NCBI RefSeq assembly: GCF_014645835.1
Contig: NZ_BMMM01000001.1
Coordinates: 607,962-671,961, forward strand
Source: Streptomyces albiflavescens
GTDB taxonomy: Bacteria > Actinomycetota > Actinomycetes > Streptomycetales > Streptomycetaceae
Length of the DNA stretch: 64,000 bases
Direction of reading: 5' to 3'
The position numbers and the translations under genes were made by a program. Shown in pieces: positions 52,383 to 61,315 of the stretch; positions within the stretch are counted from its first letter, which is position 1; each line of letters opens with the position of its first letter. A model generated the notes under the pieces. It made no database searches and was not told the DNA's origin. It saw nothing but the letters and a program-made list of their open reading frames with translations.

Positions 52383-53499
52383 CGGGGCTCGCCTCCCGGG
52401 TCGCGGGGGTGAGCTGCAGCCGCCGGTAGAGGTAGTACGCGGCGCAGGCGCCCTCGCTGGAGACCATGGTGGCTCCGAGCGGGGTGCGAGGTGTGCACAG
52501 AGTGCCGAACGCCTCGCATTCATGCGGCTTGAGCAGCCCCTGAAGGACCTCGCCGCTGCGGCACTCGGCCGGTTCCCGGGTCTGGATGCCGTCGACCGAG
52601 AAGCGGTACTCGGCGTCGTAGTCACGGTACTTCGGGGACAGCCGCCAGCCGCTGTCGGGGATCACGCCGATGCCGCGCCAGGCCCGGTCGGTGACGTCGA
52701 AGACGTCCTCCAGCATGGCCCGCGCGGCCGGGTTCCCTTCCGGGCGGACGGCTCGGGGGTAGGCGTTGTCGACGGTGTGCTCGCCGCGCTCCAGCTGCAC
52801 CACGGTCCGGCGTACCCCTTCGAGGATGTCCAGGGGTTCGAACCCTGTGACGACGATCGGGACGCGGAAGCGCTCCGCCAGTTCCGGGTACTCCCCCACA
52901 CCCATCACGCTGCACACGTGCCCGGCCGCCAGGAAGCCCTGGACCCGGCAGCTCGGGGACCGCATGATCGCCTCGATGGCGGGTGGTACGCGCACATGGG
53001 ACACCAGCAGGCTGAAGTTCGGGATGCCGAGCCTGCGGGCCTGATACACCGTCATCGCGTTGGGGGGCGCGGTCGTCTCGAAACCGATGCCGAAGAACAC
53101 GACGTCCCGGTCCGGATTCTGCTGGGCGATCCTCAGCGCGTCGAGCGGCGAGTAGACGACCCGTACGTCTCCGCCCGCGCCGCGCACCTGGAAGAGGTCC
53201 CGTCCCGTGCCGGGCACGCGAAGCATGTCGCCGAAGGAACAGAAGATCACCCCCGGCCGGGAGGCGATCTCCAGTGCCTTGTCGATGACCTCCAGCGGAG
53301 TCACGCACACAGGGCAGCCGGGGCCGTGGATCAACTCGACCTGATCCGGCAGGAGTTGGTCGATGCCGTGCCGGATGATGGTGTGCGTCTGGCCGCCGCA
53401 GACCTCCATCAGCGCCCACGGCCTGGTGACTGTCGAGTGGATGTCGTCGAGCAGCCGGCGCGCCAGGTCCGGGTCCTGGAACTCGTCGATGTACTTCAC
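52375..53499 (-). CDS. hypD: Hydrogenase maturation protein HypD
   Basis: 374 residues from a GTG at 53499 with GAGGAGG about 9 bases upstream, overlapping the HypC stop. HypD is a [4Fe-4S] protein that with HypC carries the Fe(CN)2CO unit during assembly. Motifs: [76 protein letters not shown] (GHVC), and C-terminal Cys in [20 protein letters not shown] and GTLCTP for the cluster. Complete. Confidence 0.96.
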   Translation of the reverse strand: MKYIDEFQDPDLARRLLDDIHSTVTRPWALMEVCGGQTHTIIRHGIDQLLPDQVELIHGPGCPVCVTPLEVIDKALEIASRPGVIFCSFGDMLRVPGTGRDLFQVRGAGGDVRVVYSPLDALRIAQQNPDRDVVFFGIGFETTAPPNAMTVYQARRLGIPNFSLLVSHVRVPPAIEAIMRSPSCRVQGFLAAGHVCSVMGVGEYPELAERFRVPIVVTGFEPLDILEGVRRTVVQLERGEHTVDNAYPRAVRPEGNPAARAMLEDVFDVTDRAWRGIGVIPDSGWRLSPKYRDYDAEYRFSVDGIQTREPAECRSGEVLQGLLKPHECEAFGTLCTPRTPLGATMVSSEGACAAYYLYRRLQLTPATREASPVV

Positions 53500-53804
53500 T
53501 TCCGCGCCTCCTCTCCCGCGGGCGGCAGGGTTGCGCCCACTTCCGCGGCCAATTCCCAGGGGTCGCCGAACTCCTCCTGCAGCATGCCGAGGGTGGCGAA
53601 GAGCTCGAGCGTCTGCTTGGCCGACTCCTCGTCGAGGCGCTGCAGGGCGAAGCCGACGTGGACGATGGCGTACTCGCCGACCTGGAGATCGGGCAGGTAC
53701 TCCAGGCACACCTCCTTGACCACACCGCCGAAGTCGACATGGGCCATTCGGGTGCCGTCACGTTCCTCGATGTCCAGCACTCTGCCGGGTACCGCCAGGC
53801 ACAT
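53496..53804 (-). CDS. hypC: Hydrogenase maturation chaperone HypC
   Basis: 102 residues starting [17 protein letters not shown]; the Cys2 after Met removal binds the Fe(CN)2CO unit. Then [20 protein letters not shown] and [20 protein letters not shown] follow the OB-fold family pattern. A C-terminal helical extension of about 25 residues ([18 protein letters not shown]) makes it slightly longer than the usual 80-90. It overlaps hypD by 4 bases. Confidence 0.96.
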   Translation of the reverse strand: MCLAVPGRVLDIEERDGTRMAHVDFGGVVKEVCLEYLPDLQVGEYAIVHVGFALQRLDEESAKQTLELFATLGMLQEEFGDPWELAAEVGATLPPAGEEARK

Positions 53805-53860
53805 GGGCCTCTCCTCGCTCTGGGTCGTGCGTCGTCGCCCGGCGCCGCCGGGTCGGTTCG

Positions 53861-56467
53861 TCAGTCGATGGCTCGGGGACGGTCCGCAGCACGCGCGGCG
53901 ACCACGAGCTGGCCGAGAGCCAGACCGCCGTCGCCCGGCGGGACCAGGTGGTGGCGCAGGACCGTGAAACCGTCCGCGTGCAGGGCGGCCGCGCAGGCCG
54001 AGGAGAGCACGGCGTTGGCATACACGCCGCCGGTCAGGGCGACCGTCTCCAGTCCGTGCCGCTCACGCGCCAGCACACAGATGCGGTGGACGAGACCGGC
54101 GACGGCCCGGTGGAAGCGGGCCGCGACCAGGGCCGGCCCCGCGCCCGCGCGCAGATCCTCGACGACGGCCGCGAGCACGGGCCCCGGATCCGCCACGAAG
54201 GGTGCCCGATCCGCCGGAACGGGTGCGGTATCCGTCCGTGTCGCACCGCCGCCCGTCGGCTCCGGACCGGCCACCGCCCGAAGCGCGCCGCCGCCCGGTT
54301 CGGCCGCGGCAGCCGCCCACGGCACGCCGCCCCTTGCGCAGGGCCCGGAATCAGCGCGTCGCGGGTCGCTGTCGGACCCGGAGCCGGTGGGCGCGCGCAC
54401 CGCATCGCCGTCCGGCCCGATCTCCCGGACCTCGAAGGCGTACACGACGCTGTCCCCGGTTGGCGCCATCAGCGCGGCGGCTTCCAGTTCGACCGCCGCC
54501 TGGGCCTCGTATCCGGCCCGGTGGCAGACGCCCGCGAGGGACGACACGGCATCGAAGAGCCGGCCCATGCTGGAGGTGGGGACGCAGTTCAGGTGGCGCT
54601 CCAACTGCCGTTCCAGCACGAGGCGTTCGTCGGGCGGGCAGGCGGCGACGCAGGCGAGCTCGTCCGACCAGCGGATCCCGGCAGCCCACAGGTGTGCGAG
54701 CGCCATCCGGTACGGCCGGTGTACCGCGGCGTCACCGCCGGGCAGCGGCACGTACTGGAGATGCCCGAACCGGGTGAAGCCGTCGTAGTCCGCGAGCAGG
54801 ATCTCCCCGCCCCACACCGCCCCGTCGTCGCCGTAGCCGGTGCCGTCGAAGGCGACACCGATCACCGGCCGACTGCCGTCCAGTCCCCGTTCGGCCATCG
54901 CGGCGGCGACATGGGCGTGATGGTGCTGGACGCGTACGACGGGTCGGCCCGCCGCGTTCCGGTCGGCCCAACGCGCCGAGCGGTACCCGGGATGCCGGTC
55001 GGCCGCCAGTAGTTCGGGGCGCACCGGAGTGATCGACTCCAGTTGTGCCGTGGCACGCTCGAAGGCCCGCTGGGTGGCGAGGTCGTCCATGTCCCCGATG
55101 TGGGCGGAGAGCCAGGCCCGGCGGCCCTCGCCGAGGCAGAACACGTTCTTGAGGTCCCCGCCGACGGCCAGGGCCGTGCGCACGGGCACCGGAAGGGTCA
55201 GCGGCAGGGGCGCATAGCCGCGGGCGCGGCGCACCAGCAGCGGCTCGCCGTCACACACGCGCACCACGGAGTCGTCGCACGGCACATGGATCGGCCGGTC
55301 GTGGGTGAGCCAGCCGTCGGCCAGGGGCGCCAGCCGCTCCAGCGCCTCCTCGTCGTCGGTGACGATCGGCTCGCCGGCCACATTGCCGCTGGTCATGACG
55401 AGCAGCCGGGAGCCCTCGGGGTCGCCGGACAGGCCGAACAGCAGGTGGTGCAGGGGGGTGTACGGCAGCATGACGCCGAGGTCGGGGCTGCCGGGTGCGA
55501 CCGACTCGGCCGGACGTGGTGCCCCCGGTGCGACCGGTGCCTGCGTACGCCGGCGCAGCAGCACGATGGGTCTGGTGGCACCGGCGAGCAGGCTCCGCTC
55601 CTCGGGGCCGAGCCGAACGAGGTGTTCGATGTCGTCGACGCTCCGGGCCATGACGGCGAACGGCTTGTCCCCCCTGGCCTTTCGGCGGCGCAGCAGGGCG
55701 ACGGCCGCGGGATCGGTCGCATCGCAGGCCAGGTGGTAGCCGCCCAGTCCCTTGACGGCGAGGATCGCACCGCTCGCCAGGAGCCTGCGTGCCTCGGCGA
55801 CGGGGTCCGCTTGCGAGGACACGTCCGTCGGCGGCCCGCCGAGACCCGCCCGGGGGACGAGCAGACGCAGCCGCGGGCCGCAGGCCGGGCAGGCGACGGG
55901 TTGCGCGTGAAAGCGCCGGTCGGCCGGATCGGCGTACTCATGGGCGCAGTCGGGGCACATCGGGAAGCCGGCCATGGTGGTGTGGGCCCGGTCGTAGGGC
56001 AGACCGGTGACGATCGTGAACCGGGGGCCGCAGTGCGTGCAGTTGATGAACGGGTGGCGATGGCGCCGGTCGGCGGGATCGGCCAGTTCACGCAGGCACT
56101 CGGCGCAGGTCGCGGTGTCCGGGGGGATCAGCGTCCCGGCCGGTCCGTCCGTGCGGGAGGCGAGGATGGTGAACGCGGCGTCGCCGGTGACGGGCACCGG
56201 CCGGTGGTCGACGGAGTCCACCCGGGCCAGCGGCGGTGCGTGCGGGGCGAGCCGGTCGCAGAACCGGGCGACCGCCGCGGGTGTTCCCTCGACTTCGGCG
56301 ATGACGCCCTCGGGGGTGTTGGTCACGTGCCCGGACAGGTTCAACCCGGTGGCGAGGGTGTAGACGTACGGCCGGAAGCCGACACCCTGCACCACGCCCC
56401 GCACGGTGACCCGACGGCGCTGCGGCGCCTCCGCGGCGACCGCGGTCGAGGACTGCGGACCGCTCAC
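53861..56467 (-). CDS. hypF: Carbamoyltransferase HypF
   Basis: 868 residues, overlapping hypB by 4 bases. HypF makes the carbamoyl donor for HypE from carbamoyl phosphate and ATP. Domains in order: acylphosphatase-like (VQGVGFRPYVYTLATGLNL), two zinc fingers (CAECLRELADPADRRHRHPF with CTHCG, and CPDCAHEYADPADRRFHAQP with CPACG), YrdC-like (GGYHLACDATDPAAVALLRR), and Kae1-like (HHHAHVAAAMAERGLDGSRP, GVAFDGTGYGDDGAVWGGEI, ALTGGVYANAVLSSACAAAL). A low-complexity Gly/Ala/Pro/Asp insertion of about 75 residues (about 685-765) interrupts the C-terminal domain, where other HypF proteins have a short loop. Confidence 0.96.
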   Translation of the reverse strand: MSGPQSSTAVAAEAPQRRRVTVRGVVQGVGFRPYVYTLATGLNLSGHVTNTPEGVIAEVEGTPAAVARFCDRLAPHAPPLARVDSVDHRPVPVTGDAAFTILASRTDGPAGTLIPPDTATCAECLRELADPADRRHRHPFINCTHCGPRFTIVTGLPYDRAHTTMAGFPMCPDCAHEYADPADRRFHAQPVACPACGPRLRLLVPRAGLGGPPTDVSSQADPVAEARRLLASGAILAVKGLGGYHLACDATDPAAVALLRRRKARGDKPFAVMARSVDDIEHLVRLGPEERSLLAGATRPIVLLRRRTQAPVAPGAPRPAESVAPGSPDLGVMLPYTPLHHLLFGLSGDPEGSRLLVMTSGNVAGEPIVTDDEEALERLAPLADGWLTHDRPIHVPCDDSVVRVCDGEPLLVRRARGYAPLPLTLPVPVRTALAVGGDLKNVFCLGEGRRAWLSAHIGDMDDLATQRAFERATAQLESITPVRPELLAADRHPGYRSARWADRNAAGRPVVRVQHHHAHVAAAMAERGLDGSRPVIGVAFDGTGYGDDGAVWGGEILLADYDGFTRFGHLQYVPLPGGDAAVHRPYRMALAHLWAAGIRWSDELACVAACPPDERLVLERQLERHLNCVPTSSMGRLFDAVSSLAGVCHRAGYEAQAAVELEAAALMAPTGDSVVYAFEVREIGPDGDAVRAPTGSGSDSDPRRADSGPCARGGVPWAAAAAEPGGGALRAVAGPEPTGGGATRTDTAPVPADRAPFVADPGPVLAAVVEDLRAGAGPALVAARFHRAVAGLVHRICVLARERHGLETVALTGGVYANAVLSSACAAALHADGFTVLRHHLVPPGDGGLALGQLVVAARAADRPRAID

Positions 56468-57231
56468 GAGCGGGACTGCGCCATGGCGCCGGTGCCGTGC
56501 GGGTGCTCATGGGTGTGCTGGTGGGAGTGCGCGGAGACGTCGGGCCGACGCGCCATGACGGGAGAGTGCAGGGGGGATCCGTCCGCGGCCGCCAGCGCCC
56601 GGTCCAGCAGGGCGCCGACGCCCCGGTCCCGGCGGGCCGAGGTGAGCAGCACCTCCACTCCGGGGTTGACCCGCTCGACGTTCGCGCGGAACGCCCCTTC
56701 GTCGAACTCGACGGCTTCGGCGATGTCGGTCTTGGTGACCACCACCAGGTGGGCGAGGCCGAAGGCGGTGGGGTACTTCAGCGGCTTGTCCTCGCCCTCC
56801 GTGACGGAGGCGAGCACGACCCTCAGGGTCTCCCCGAGGTCGTAGGAGGCCGGGCAGACGAGGTTGCCGACGTTCTCCACGAACAGCAGCCGGGTGCCGT
56901 CGGGCAGCCAGCCCTCCAGGTGACGGCCGAGCATCTCGGCCTCCAGGTGGCACAGCCCGTCCGTGAGGACCTGCTTGACCGGGACGCCCGAGCGCGCCAG
57001 GCGCTCCGCGTCGTTCTCGGTGGCGAGGTCGGCGGTGAGTGCCGCAACCGGCACGGACCGCTGTCGTGCCAGCACCAACTCCCTTTCCAGCAGGGCGGTC
57101 TTGCCGCTGCCAGGGCTGGACAGCAGATTGACCACCGTGGTGCCGCTGGCCGTGAGGCCGGCGCGCAGGGTGTGCGCGGTCGTGTCGTTCTTGGCCAGGA
57201 CGGCCTGCTGCAGGTCGACCACACGGCACAT
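56464..57231 (-). CDS. hypB: Nickel-insertion GTPase HypB with C-terminal His-rich tail
   Basis: 255 residues, starting 3 bases after the hypA stop. SIMIBI GTPase: P-loop LLSSPGSGKTALLERELVLA, LTADLATENDAERLARSGVP, VENVGNLVCPASYDLGE (the Cys metal site), VVVTKTDIAEAVEFDEGAF. It delivers Ni to the hydrogenase large subunit with HypA. The nickel-storing His-rich stretch that many HypB proteins have near the N-terminus is here at the extreme C-terminus (SAHSHQHTHEHPHG, about residues 235-248). Confidence 0.96.
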   Translation of the reverse strand: MCRVVDLQQAVLAKNDTTAHTLRAGLTASGTTVVNLLSSPGSGKTALLERELVLARQRSVPVAALTADLATENDAERLARSGVPVKQVLTDGLCHLEAEMLGRHLEGWLPDGTRLLFVENVGNLVCPASYDLGETLRVVLASVTEGEDKPLKYPTAFGLAHLVVVTKTDIAEAVEFDEGAFRANVERVNPGVEVLLTSARRDRGVGALLDRALAAADGSPLHSPVMARRPDVSAHSHQHTHEHPHGTGAMAQSRS

Positions 57232-57234
57232 GGG

Positions 57235-57630
57235 TCAGCGCTCCTCTGGAATCGGTTCGCGGGTGAGTGCGTGCGTGGGGCCGTCCTCCCACCGCACGCT
57301 GACGATCTGCAGTTCACGGCCCGACAACAGGTCGGTGGTGGCTCCCCCGCACCGCGGGCAGCTCAGCCGGGGCGGCATGCCGACGGCCCATTCGTGCGCG
57401 CAAGGAGCGCAACGGGCCCGGCCCGGCACGGAATCGGTGACCAGTTCGGCACCTTCCAGCACCGTCCCGGCGCAGGCCAGTTCGAAGCAGAAGGAAAGGG
57501 CATCGGGTACGACGCCGGCCAGCTCGCCCACCTGAATCCGCACCGAGCGCACGGCCGTGATGTCACCGGCCTGCTCCGCCGCCTCTTCCACCTGGCCGAT
57601 CACCGCCAGCGCGATGGACATCTCGTGCAT
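57235..57630 (-). CDS. hypA: Hydrogenase nickel metallochaperone HypA
   Basis: 131 residues from ATG 57630 (MHEMSIALAVI); His2 and Glu3 bind nickel. Zinc site ARCAPCAHEW and LSCPRCGG (two CxxC pairs). VGELAGVVPDALSFCFELAC is the conserved core. Start choice is fixed by the required MHE N-terminus. The 185-bp gap before it is the only sizeable gap in the hydrogenase locus and holds a small hairpin ACGTCCG/CGGACGT at 57793-57811. Confidence 0.95.
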   Translation of the reverse strand: MHEMSIALAVIGQVEEAAEQAGDITAVRSVRIQVGELAGVVPDALSFCFELACAGTVLEGAELVTDSVPGRARCAPCAHEWAVGMPPRLSCPRCGGATTDLLSGRELQIVSVRWEDGPTHALTREPIPEER

Positions 57631-57815
57631 CGGTCTCCGTCCTGGCGGAGGCCGCTGCCCACCGACCGCCCTGCGAGCCGATCGTCTGTCGGGCAGGCGT
57701 CCGCCGCCCCTCATTAGAGAGGAGGCGGTACGGGGCGGCGGACCGGCACGCCGTCGCCGCCCGGCCGCCTACGCCGTTCGCCGCAACGGCACACGTCCGC
57801 CGCGCGGACGTCGGC

Positions 57816-57920
57816 TCACATGCACCGCATCCGCAGATAGCGCCTGATGTCGGGCAGGGACTGCACGACGACGACGGCGACAGCGGCGGCCAGCGCACCG
57901 CAGACCAGGGTCTTGATCAT
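57816..57920 (-). CDS. 34-residue single-TM peptide of the hydrogenase locus (DUF6893-like)
   Basis: A tiny gene with GAGGAGA 8 bases before its ATG. It encodes MIKTLVCGALAAAVAVVVVQ followed by SLPDIRRYLRMRCM: one membrane helix, then a basic tail. Similar peptides of about 35 residues (SLPDIxRYLxIRxM ending) lie in actinobacterial hydrogenase and other clusters. It sits 11 bases after the maturation protease gene and probably shares its message. A membrane anchor or partner for the otherwise soluble hydrogenase is a reasonable guess, not shown. Confidence 0.8.
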   Translation of the reverse strand: MIKTLVCGALAAAVAVVVVQSLPDIRRYLRMRCM

Positions 57921-57931
57921 TGCGTGTCTCC

Positions 57932-58552
57932 TCACTTGGTGGCGCCGGCGGCCGTGGCCCGCGGCCCGGGCTCTCCCGGCTGGTCCGCCCGCAGCAACTC
58001 TTCGATCAGCCGGACGGCTTCGGGTACGGCGGCGGAGACGGGCGGGCTGAGCCCGATGCCCTCCGCCACCGAGGCGGGTTCGCATCCCACCACCAGGGTG
58101 CGCCGCGGCGGCTGCCCACCGGTTCCGGCACAGAGCGTGCCAAGCAGCGCGAGCACGGTGTCGGGCGTCATCCGGTGGCCGTCGATCGGTGCGCCGTGCG
58201 GCTCGCCTCCGCCGGCGGTGTCGTGCTCGATCACGTAGAGAGTGCCGGGATCCTCGCCCCGCGCGGTGGCGTCCACCAGGATCAGGGTGTCGTAGCCGTC
58301 GAGGACCTGGTAGGCGAGGTGCACGCCCCGTACGCCGATGTCCACGGCCTCGACGTGCGGGGGCAGTTGCCTCCCGGCGAGTACGCGCACGGTCTCGACG
58401 CCGAAGCCGTCGTCCCCGAGGAAGATGTTCCCGATACCGGCGACGAGCACCCTGCCGTGCTCCTGGCGGAGCGGGTCCGGGAGAACGCTCTCCCGGCGGG
58501 GCGGGTCCGCGGGAACGCTCTCCCGACGGGGCGAGTCCGGGGAAAGGCTCAT
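57932..58552 (-). CDS. Hydrogenase maturation endopeptidase (HyaD/HybD type)
   Basis: 206 residues; its ATG overlaps the previous stop. The HybD-like protease trims the large-subunit C-terminus after Ni insertion. LVAGIGNIFLGDDGFGVETV gives the Ni-binding Asp/Glu, AVDIGVRGVHLAYQVLDGYD the second Asp, and LVVGCEPASVAEGIGLSPPV the third region. Before the fold is an odd N-terminal extension of three 10-residue repeats (SLSPDSPRRE, SVPADPPRRE, SVLPDPLRQE) encoded by a 30-bp tandem repeat. Confidence 0.93.
   Translation of the reverse strand: MSLSPDSPRRESVPADPPRRESVLPDPLRQEHGRVLVAGIGNIFLGDDGFGVETVRVLAGRQLPPHVEAVDIGVRGVHLAYQVLDGYDTLILVDATARGEDPGTLYVIEHDTAGGGEPHGAPIDGHRMTPDTVLALLGTLCAGTGGQPPRRTLVVGCEPASVAEGIGLSPPVSAAVPEAVRLIEELLRADQPGEPGPRATAAGATK
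58460..58549. repeat. 30-bp tandem repeat, three copies, in the protease gene
   Basis: Three imperfect 30-bp units whose cores are TCTCCCGGCGGGGCGGGTCC-like. They encode the N-terminal decapeptide repeats of the maturation protease. Copy number could vary between strains. Confidence 0.75.
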
Positions 58553-59979
58553 GCGCCGTCCTCCAGGGGTGTGACCTCGTCGGGCTGGAAGTACAGGAAG
58601 CGTCCCTGCTCACGGCGGATGTCGGCGCCCGGGTCGTCCTCCACCGTCACCGCCAGGTGCACTCCGCCGTCCACGTCGTGCAGGACGGCCTCGACCTTCG
58701 CCGTACGCCCCGTCAGGAACAAGTCCTGCGCGTCGGTGCGCCGCAGTCCCGGTCGCAGCAGCACCCGGCTTCCCGCTCCCAGCGACCGGCCGTCGACGAC
58801 GACCCGGTCGTGTCCCGGGTCGAAGCCGGCCTCACTCGCCGGGTCCCACCACGGGGTGTCCGGACGCTGCACGCCGTACTCGTCGGGAAACCCGGTGGCG
58901 GCCGGAGCGGGGGCCGATCCCGTCACCTCACGCAGACTGCGCACCGCCCCGTGCAGGCGCTCCAGGACCTCGGGAGGCATCGAGTCCGCGAGGTCGATCA
59001 CGGCGGCCGCCCGTTCGTCGGTGCCGCGGGCCTCGCGCTTCTCCTCGTCGGTGAGGGCCGCCGTGCGCAGCGTGAGAATCTCGTCGATCTCGGTGGCGTC
59101 GTACAGGGCACCGGGGCTTTCCGGAGCGATGGCCGGATGGTCCTCCAGGATGATCGGTGAGGAGAGCACCACATCGGCGCGGCCGGGTTCGCCGGCGAGT
59201 ACGGGCCAGGTGTGCAGATTGCGGCAGGACGCGATCGCGCCCTTCGCCCACTCGGGGGGATCGGTCATCGACAGGAACGACCCGGCGCTCAGTCCCATGA
59301 GGAGGTGGGAGGCCACCAGGGAGCGCGGGAGCGCCGCGTCACGGTCGGCGGCCGGGCCGTCCGGGGGTGTCCAGGTGCTGATGTTCTCGACGACGGCGGT
59401 CAGCCGCAACACCCGGTAGGGCCCGTCGAGTTCGCACGCCGACAGCCGGAGTGCGCCATGGATCTCCTCGCACCGGCGGACCGTGCGGCCGACGGGATGA
59501 CCGGCCTCGTCGAGGACGGGCTCGCTCTCCTCTCCGGCGGGGCGGTCGAAGGGGATCGTGACCCCGTCGCCCATGAGTTCGTCCACCGGCACGACCGCCT
59601 CGACGCGCTCCTCGGTCCCCTCGTCCCAGGGGACCAGGATCCGGTCCCCGAGCCGGAGTTCGGGGACCGTGTCGAAGCCGCCGTCCGGGCGCGCCTGCTG
59701 GATCGTACGACGCCGGGCGCGCAGGAAGCGCAGCTCGACCGCGAGGGTGGCGCCCGCCCTCGGTTCCATCAGGCATTCGGTGTGCTGGAAGTCGTGCTCC
59801 TCGCACGTGGCGCCCCAGGCGGGCGGTACCAGTACGCCGAACTGCCAGCGCAACCGGTTCTTGGCCGCCGAGGCACGGTAGGGGTAGAGCACATAGCCCT
59901 CGAAGAGGACGGTGTCGGCCACCTGCCGGGCGACGGCGAGGCGTTCCTCGATATCCGGGGCGAACGCGGTCACGCTCAC
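58549..59979 (-). CDS. Hydrogenase-locus conserved protein of unknown function
   Basis: 476 residues from GTG 59979, overlapping the DUF6084 stop and with AAGGA 9 bases upstream. The N-terminus reads LFEGYVLYPYRASAAKNRLR and WQFGVLVPP, then ECLMEPRAGATLAVELRFLR. The middle contains LRLTAVVENISTWTPPDGPA, LPRSLVASHLLMGLSAGSFL, and SSPIILEDHPAIAPESPG. The C-terminus has an SH3-like piece SLGAGSRVLLRPGLRRTDAQ and GRFLYFQPDEVTPLEDG. There are no membrane helices. It is known to me only as a neighbour of actinobacterial group 1h hydrogenases. No catalytic motif is evident; an assembly or electron-transfer role is open. Confidence 0.85.
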   Translation of the reverse strand: MSVTAFAPDIEERLAVARQVADTVLFEGYVLYPYRASAAKNRLRWQFGVLVPPAWGATCEEHDFQHTECLMEPRAGATLAVELRFLRARRRTIQQARPDGGFDTVPELRLGDRILVPWDEGTEERVEAVVPVDELMGDGVTIPFDRPAGEESEPVLDEAGHPVGRTVRRCEEIHGALRLSACELDGPYRVLRLTAVVENISTWTPPDGPAADRDAALPRSLVASHLLMGLSAGSFLSMTDPPEWAKGAIASCRNLHTWPVLAGEPGRADVVLSSPIILEDHPAIAPESPGALYDATEIDEILTLRTAALTDEEKREARGTDERAAAVIDLADSMPPEVLERLHGAVRSLREVTGSAPAPAATGFPDEYGVQRPDTPWWDPASEAGFDPGHDRVVVDGRSLGAGSRVLLRPGLRRTDAQDLFLTGRTAKVEAVLHDVDGGVHLAVTVEDDPGADIRREQGRFLYFQPDEVTPLEDGA

Positions 59980-60662
59980 GGAGCGGTCCTTCCGGTGATG
60001 CTGGTCAGGGCCGGGCCCTGCCGGGGCGGGGCTGCCGTGCCCGCCTCGTCGAGCAGGGCCCGCACGGCCGCCTCCCAGGAGGGCAGGGCCCGTCGTGAGC
60101 GGAAGGCGAGCAGGGCGTCCATGGTGTCGCGGGGCAGCCGGATCCAGCCGCAGCCGGGGAAGTGCTGCTCGACCATCTCCCGCCAGACCGCGACCGGCAT
60201 CCGGAAGGCCGCTTCCCGGTCCCAGGGGACGGGTTCGACGCGGAAGCCGCCCGCTCCGGTGAACGCCGTGCCCGAGAAGAGCATCAGCAGGGGTACTTCG
60301 CCGCCGGTGAGCGCGGCGAAGTAGCGGGTCGCGGCGATGTCCATGTCGTAGGTGCAGGGCACGACGAGGTCTGTCTCGGTCTCCCCGGTGAAGGCAGGGA
60401 CCATGACGGAAACCTGGGCGAACTGCACCGGATGGAGGGTGCTGCCCCAGCGCGAGCGCTCGCCGAAGAGGTCGGTGAGAGCGCCGGCCTCGGCTGCCTC
60501 GTAGCCGCGCCGGGCGGGTTCGATGCGGATCTGGCAGCGCAGCGCCAGGGCATGGACCGGTTCGTCGCCGGTCGCGGTGATGCGCAGCCGGAACACCAGG
60601 GTGGGTCCGGCGGCGTACCGGTCGGCGCGGACGCCGGTGCAGGCGAAGGAGAACTCCGTCAC
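59976..60662 (-). CDS. DUF6084 family protein of the hydrogenase locus
   Basis: 228 residues from GTG 60662 with AAGGAGAG 7 bases upstream. It begins VTEFSFACTGVRADRYAAGP. The first half is beta-rich (LRITATGDEPVHALALRCQI, TLHPVQFAQVSVMVPAFTGE), followed by DLVVPCTYDMDIAATRYFAA, LTGGEVPLLMLFSGTAFTG and a C-terminal helical part. Overlaps genes on both sides. The family is confined to actinobacterial hydrogenase clusters as far as I know; the function is not established. Confidence 0.85.
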   Translation of the reverse strand: MTEFSFACTGVRADRYAAGPTLVFRLRITATGDEPVHALALRCQIRIEPARRGYEAAEAGALTDLFGERSRWGSTLHPVQFAQVSVMVPAFTGETETDLVVPCTYDMDIAATRYFAALTGGEVPLLMLFSGTAFTGAGGFRVEPVPWDREAAFRMPVAVWREMVEQHFPGCGWIRLPRDTMDALLAFRSRRALPSWEAAVRALLDEAGTAAPPRQGPALTSITGRTAP

Positions 60663-61315
60663 GGCCGGCTCTCCTTCTCCACGGTGCGGGCGCGTTGCCC
60701 GACCTGCTCGAAGAACGCGTCGAGCGCGGCGCGGGCCTCGGCCCCGCCGTCGAAGCCCTGCCACAACAGGCGCATCCGGCCGACCAGTTCGTAGCAGATG
60801 TCGATCGGTACGAGATAGCACTCGCAGCGGCCGTCGGTGCGGCGCAGCAACAGCGCCTCCACATCGGATGCGAGTTGCTCGGCGAGGATGCTGTCACCGA
60901 GGACGGTCGCCCAGGTCGCCGGTTCGAGCTCACTCTCGGTGGCCCCGGCGGGGCTCGGGTAGAGGGCCACCAGCCGGTCGAGCGCGGAGTTGCGGAAGAA
61001 GAACGCGACGCCGACCGGGATCTGCAGTGCCTCCCAGGCACCGTCGTCGAGATGGTGGTCCGGGTCGATGAGGCAGCGGTCCGGCACCAGTCGGAAGCGG
61101 CCCGCGGCGGCACCCGGCTGCTCCAACAGCAGGGCGCAGGGCGGGCAGGCGCAGACGATGGCCCGGTTCTCGGTGTCCACCAGGTGCCGGTGGTGTGCCT
61201 CGTCCACCGCGACCGCGCACAGCCCGCACCGCTCCGGCTGCGGCTGACGCCCGGTCAGGAATCTGCGCAGTCCGGAACCGCGGGTGGCCCGACCAGGCGC
61301 GAAGGACGCGCTCAT
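60659..61315 (-). CDS. DUF5947 family protein of the hydrogenase locus
   Basis: 218 residues. An N-terminal zinc-ribbon-like set of Cys is clear (ERCGLCAVAVDEAHHRHLVD, then AIVCACPPCALLL), followed by RFRLVPDRCLIDPDHHLDDG, WEALQIPVGVAFFFRNSALD and DGRCECYLVPIDICYELVGR. The Cys pattern suggests metal or Fe-S binding, so it may help electron transfer or cofactor assembly. It overlaps DUF6084 and the NifU-like gene by 4 bases each. Confidence 0.86.
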   Translation of the reverse strand: MSASFAPGRATRGSGLRRFLTGRQPQPERCGLCAVAVDEAHHRHLVDTENRAIVCACPPCALLLEQPGAAAGRFRLVPDRCLIDPDHHLDDGAWEALQIPVGVAFFFRNSALDRLVALYPSPAGATESELEPATWATVLGDSILAEQLASDVEALLLRRTDGRCECYLVPIDICYELVGRMRLLWQGFDGGAEARAALDAFFEQVGQRARTVEKESRP

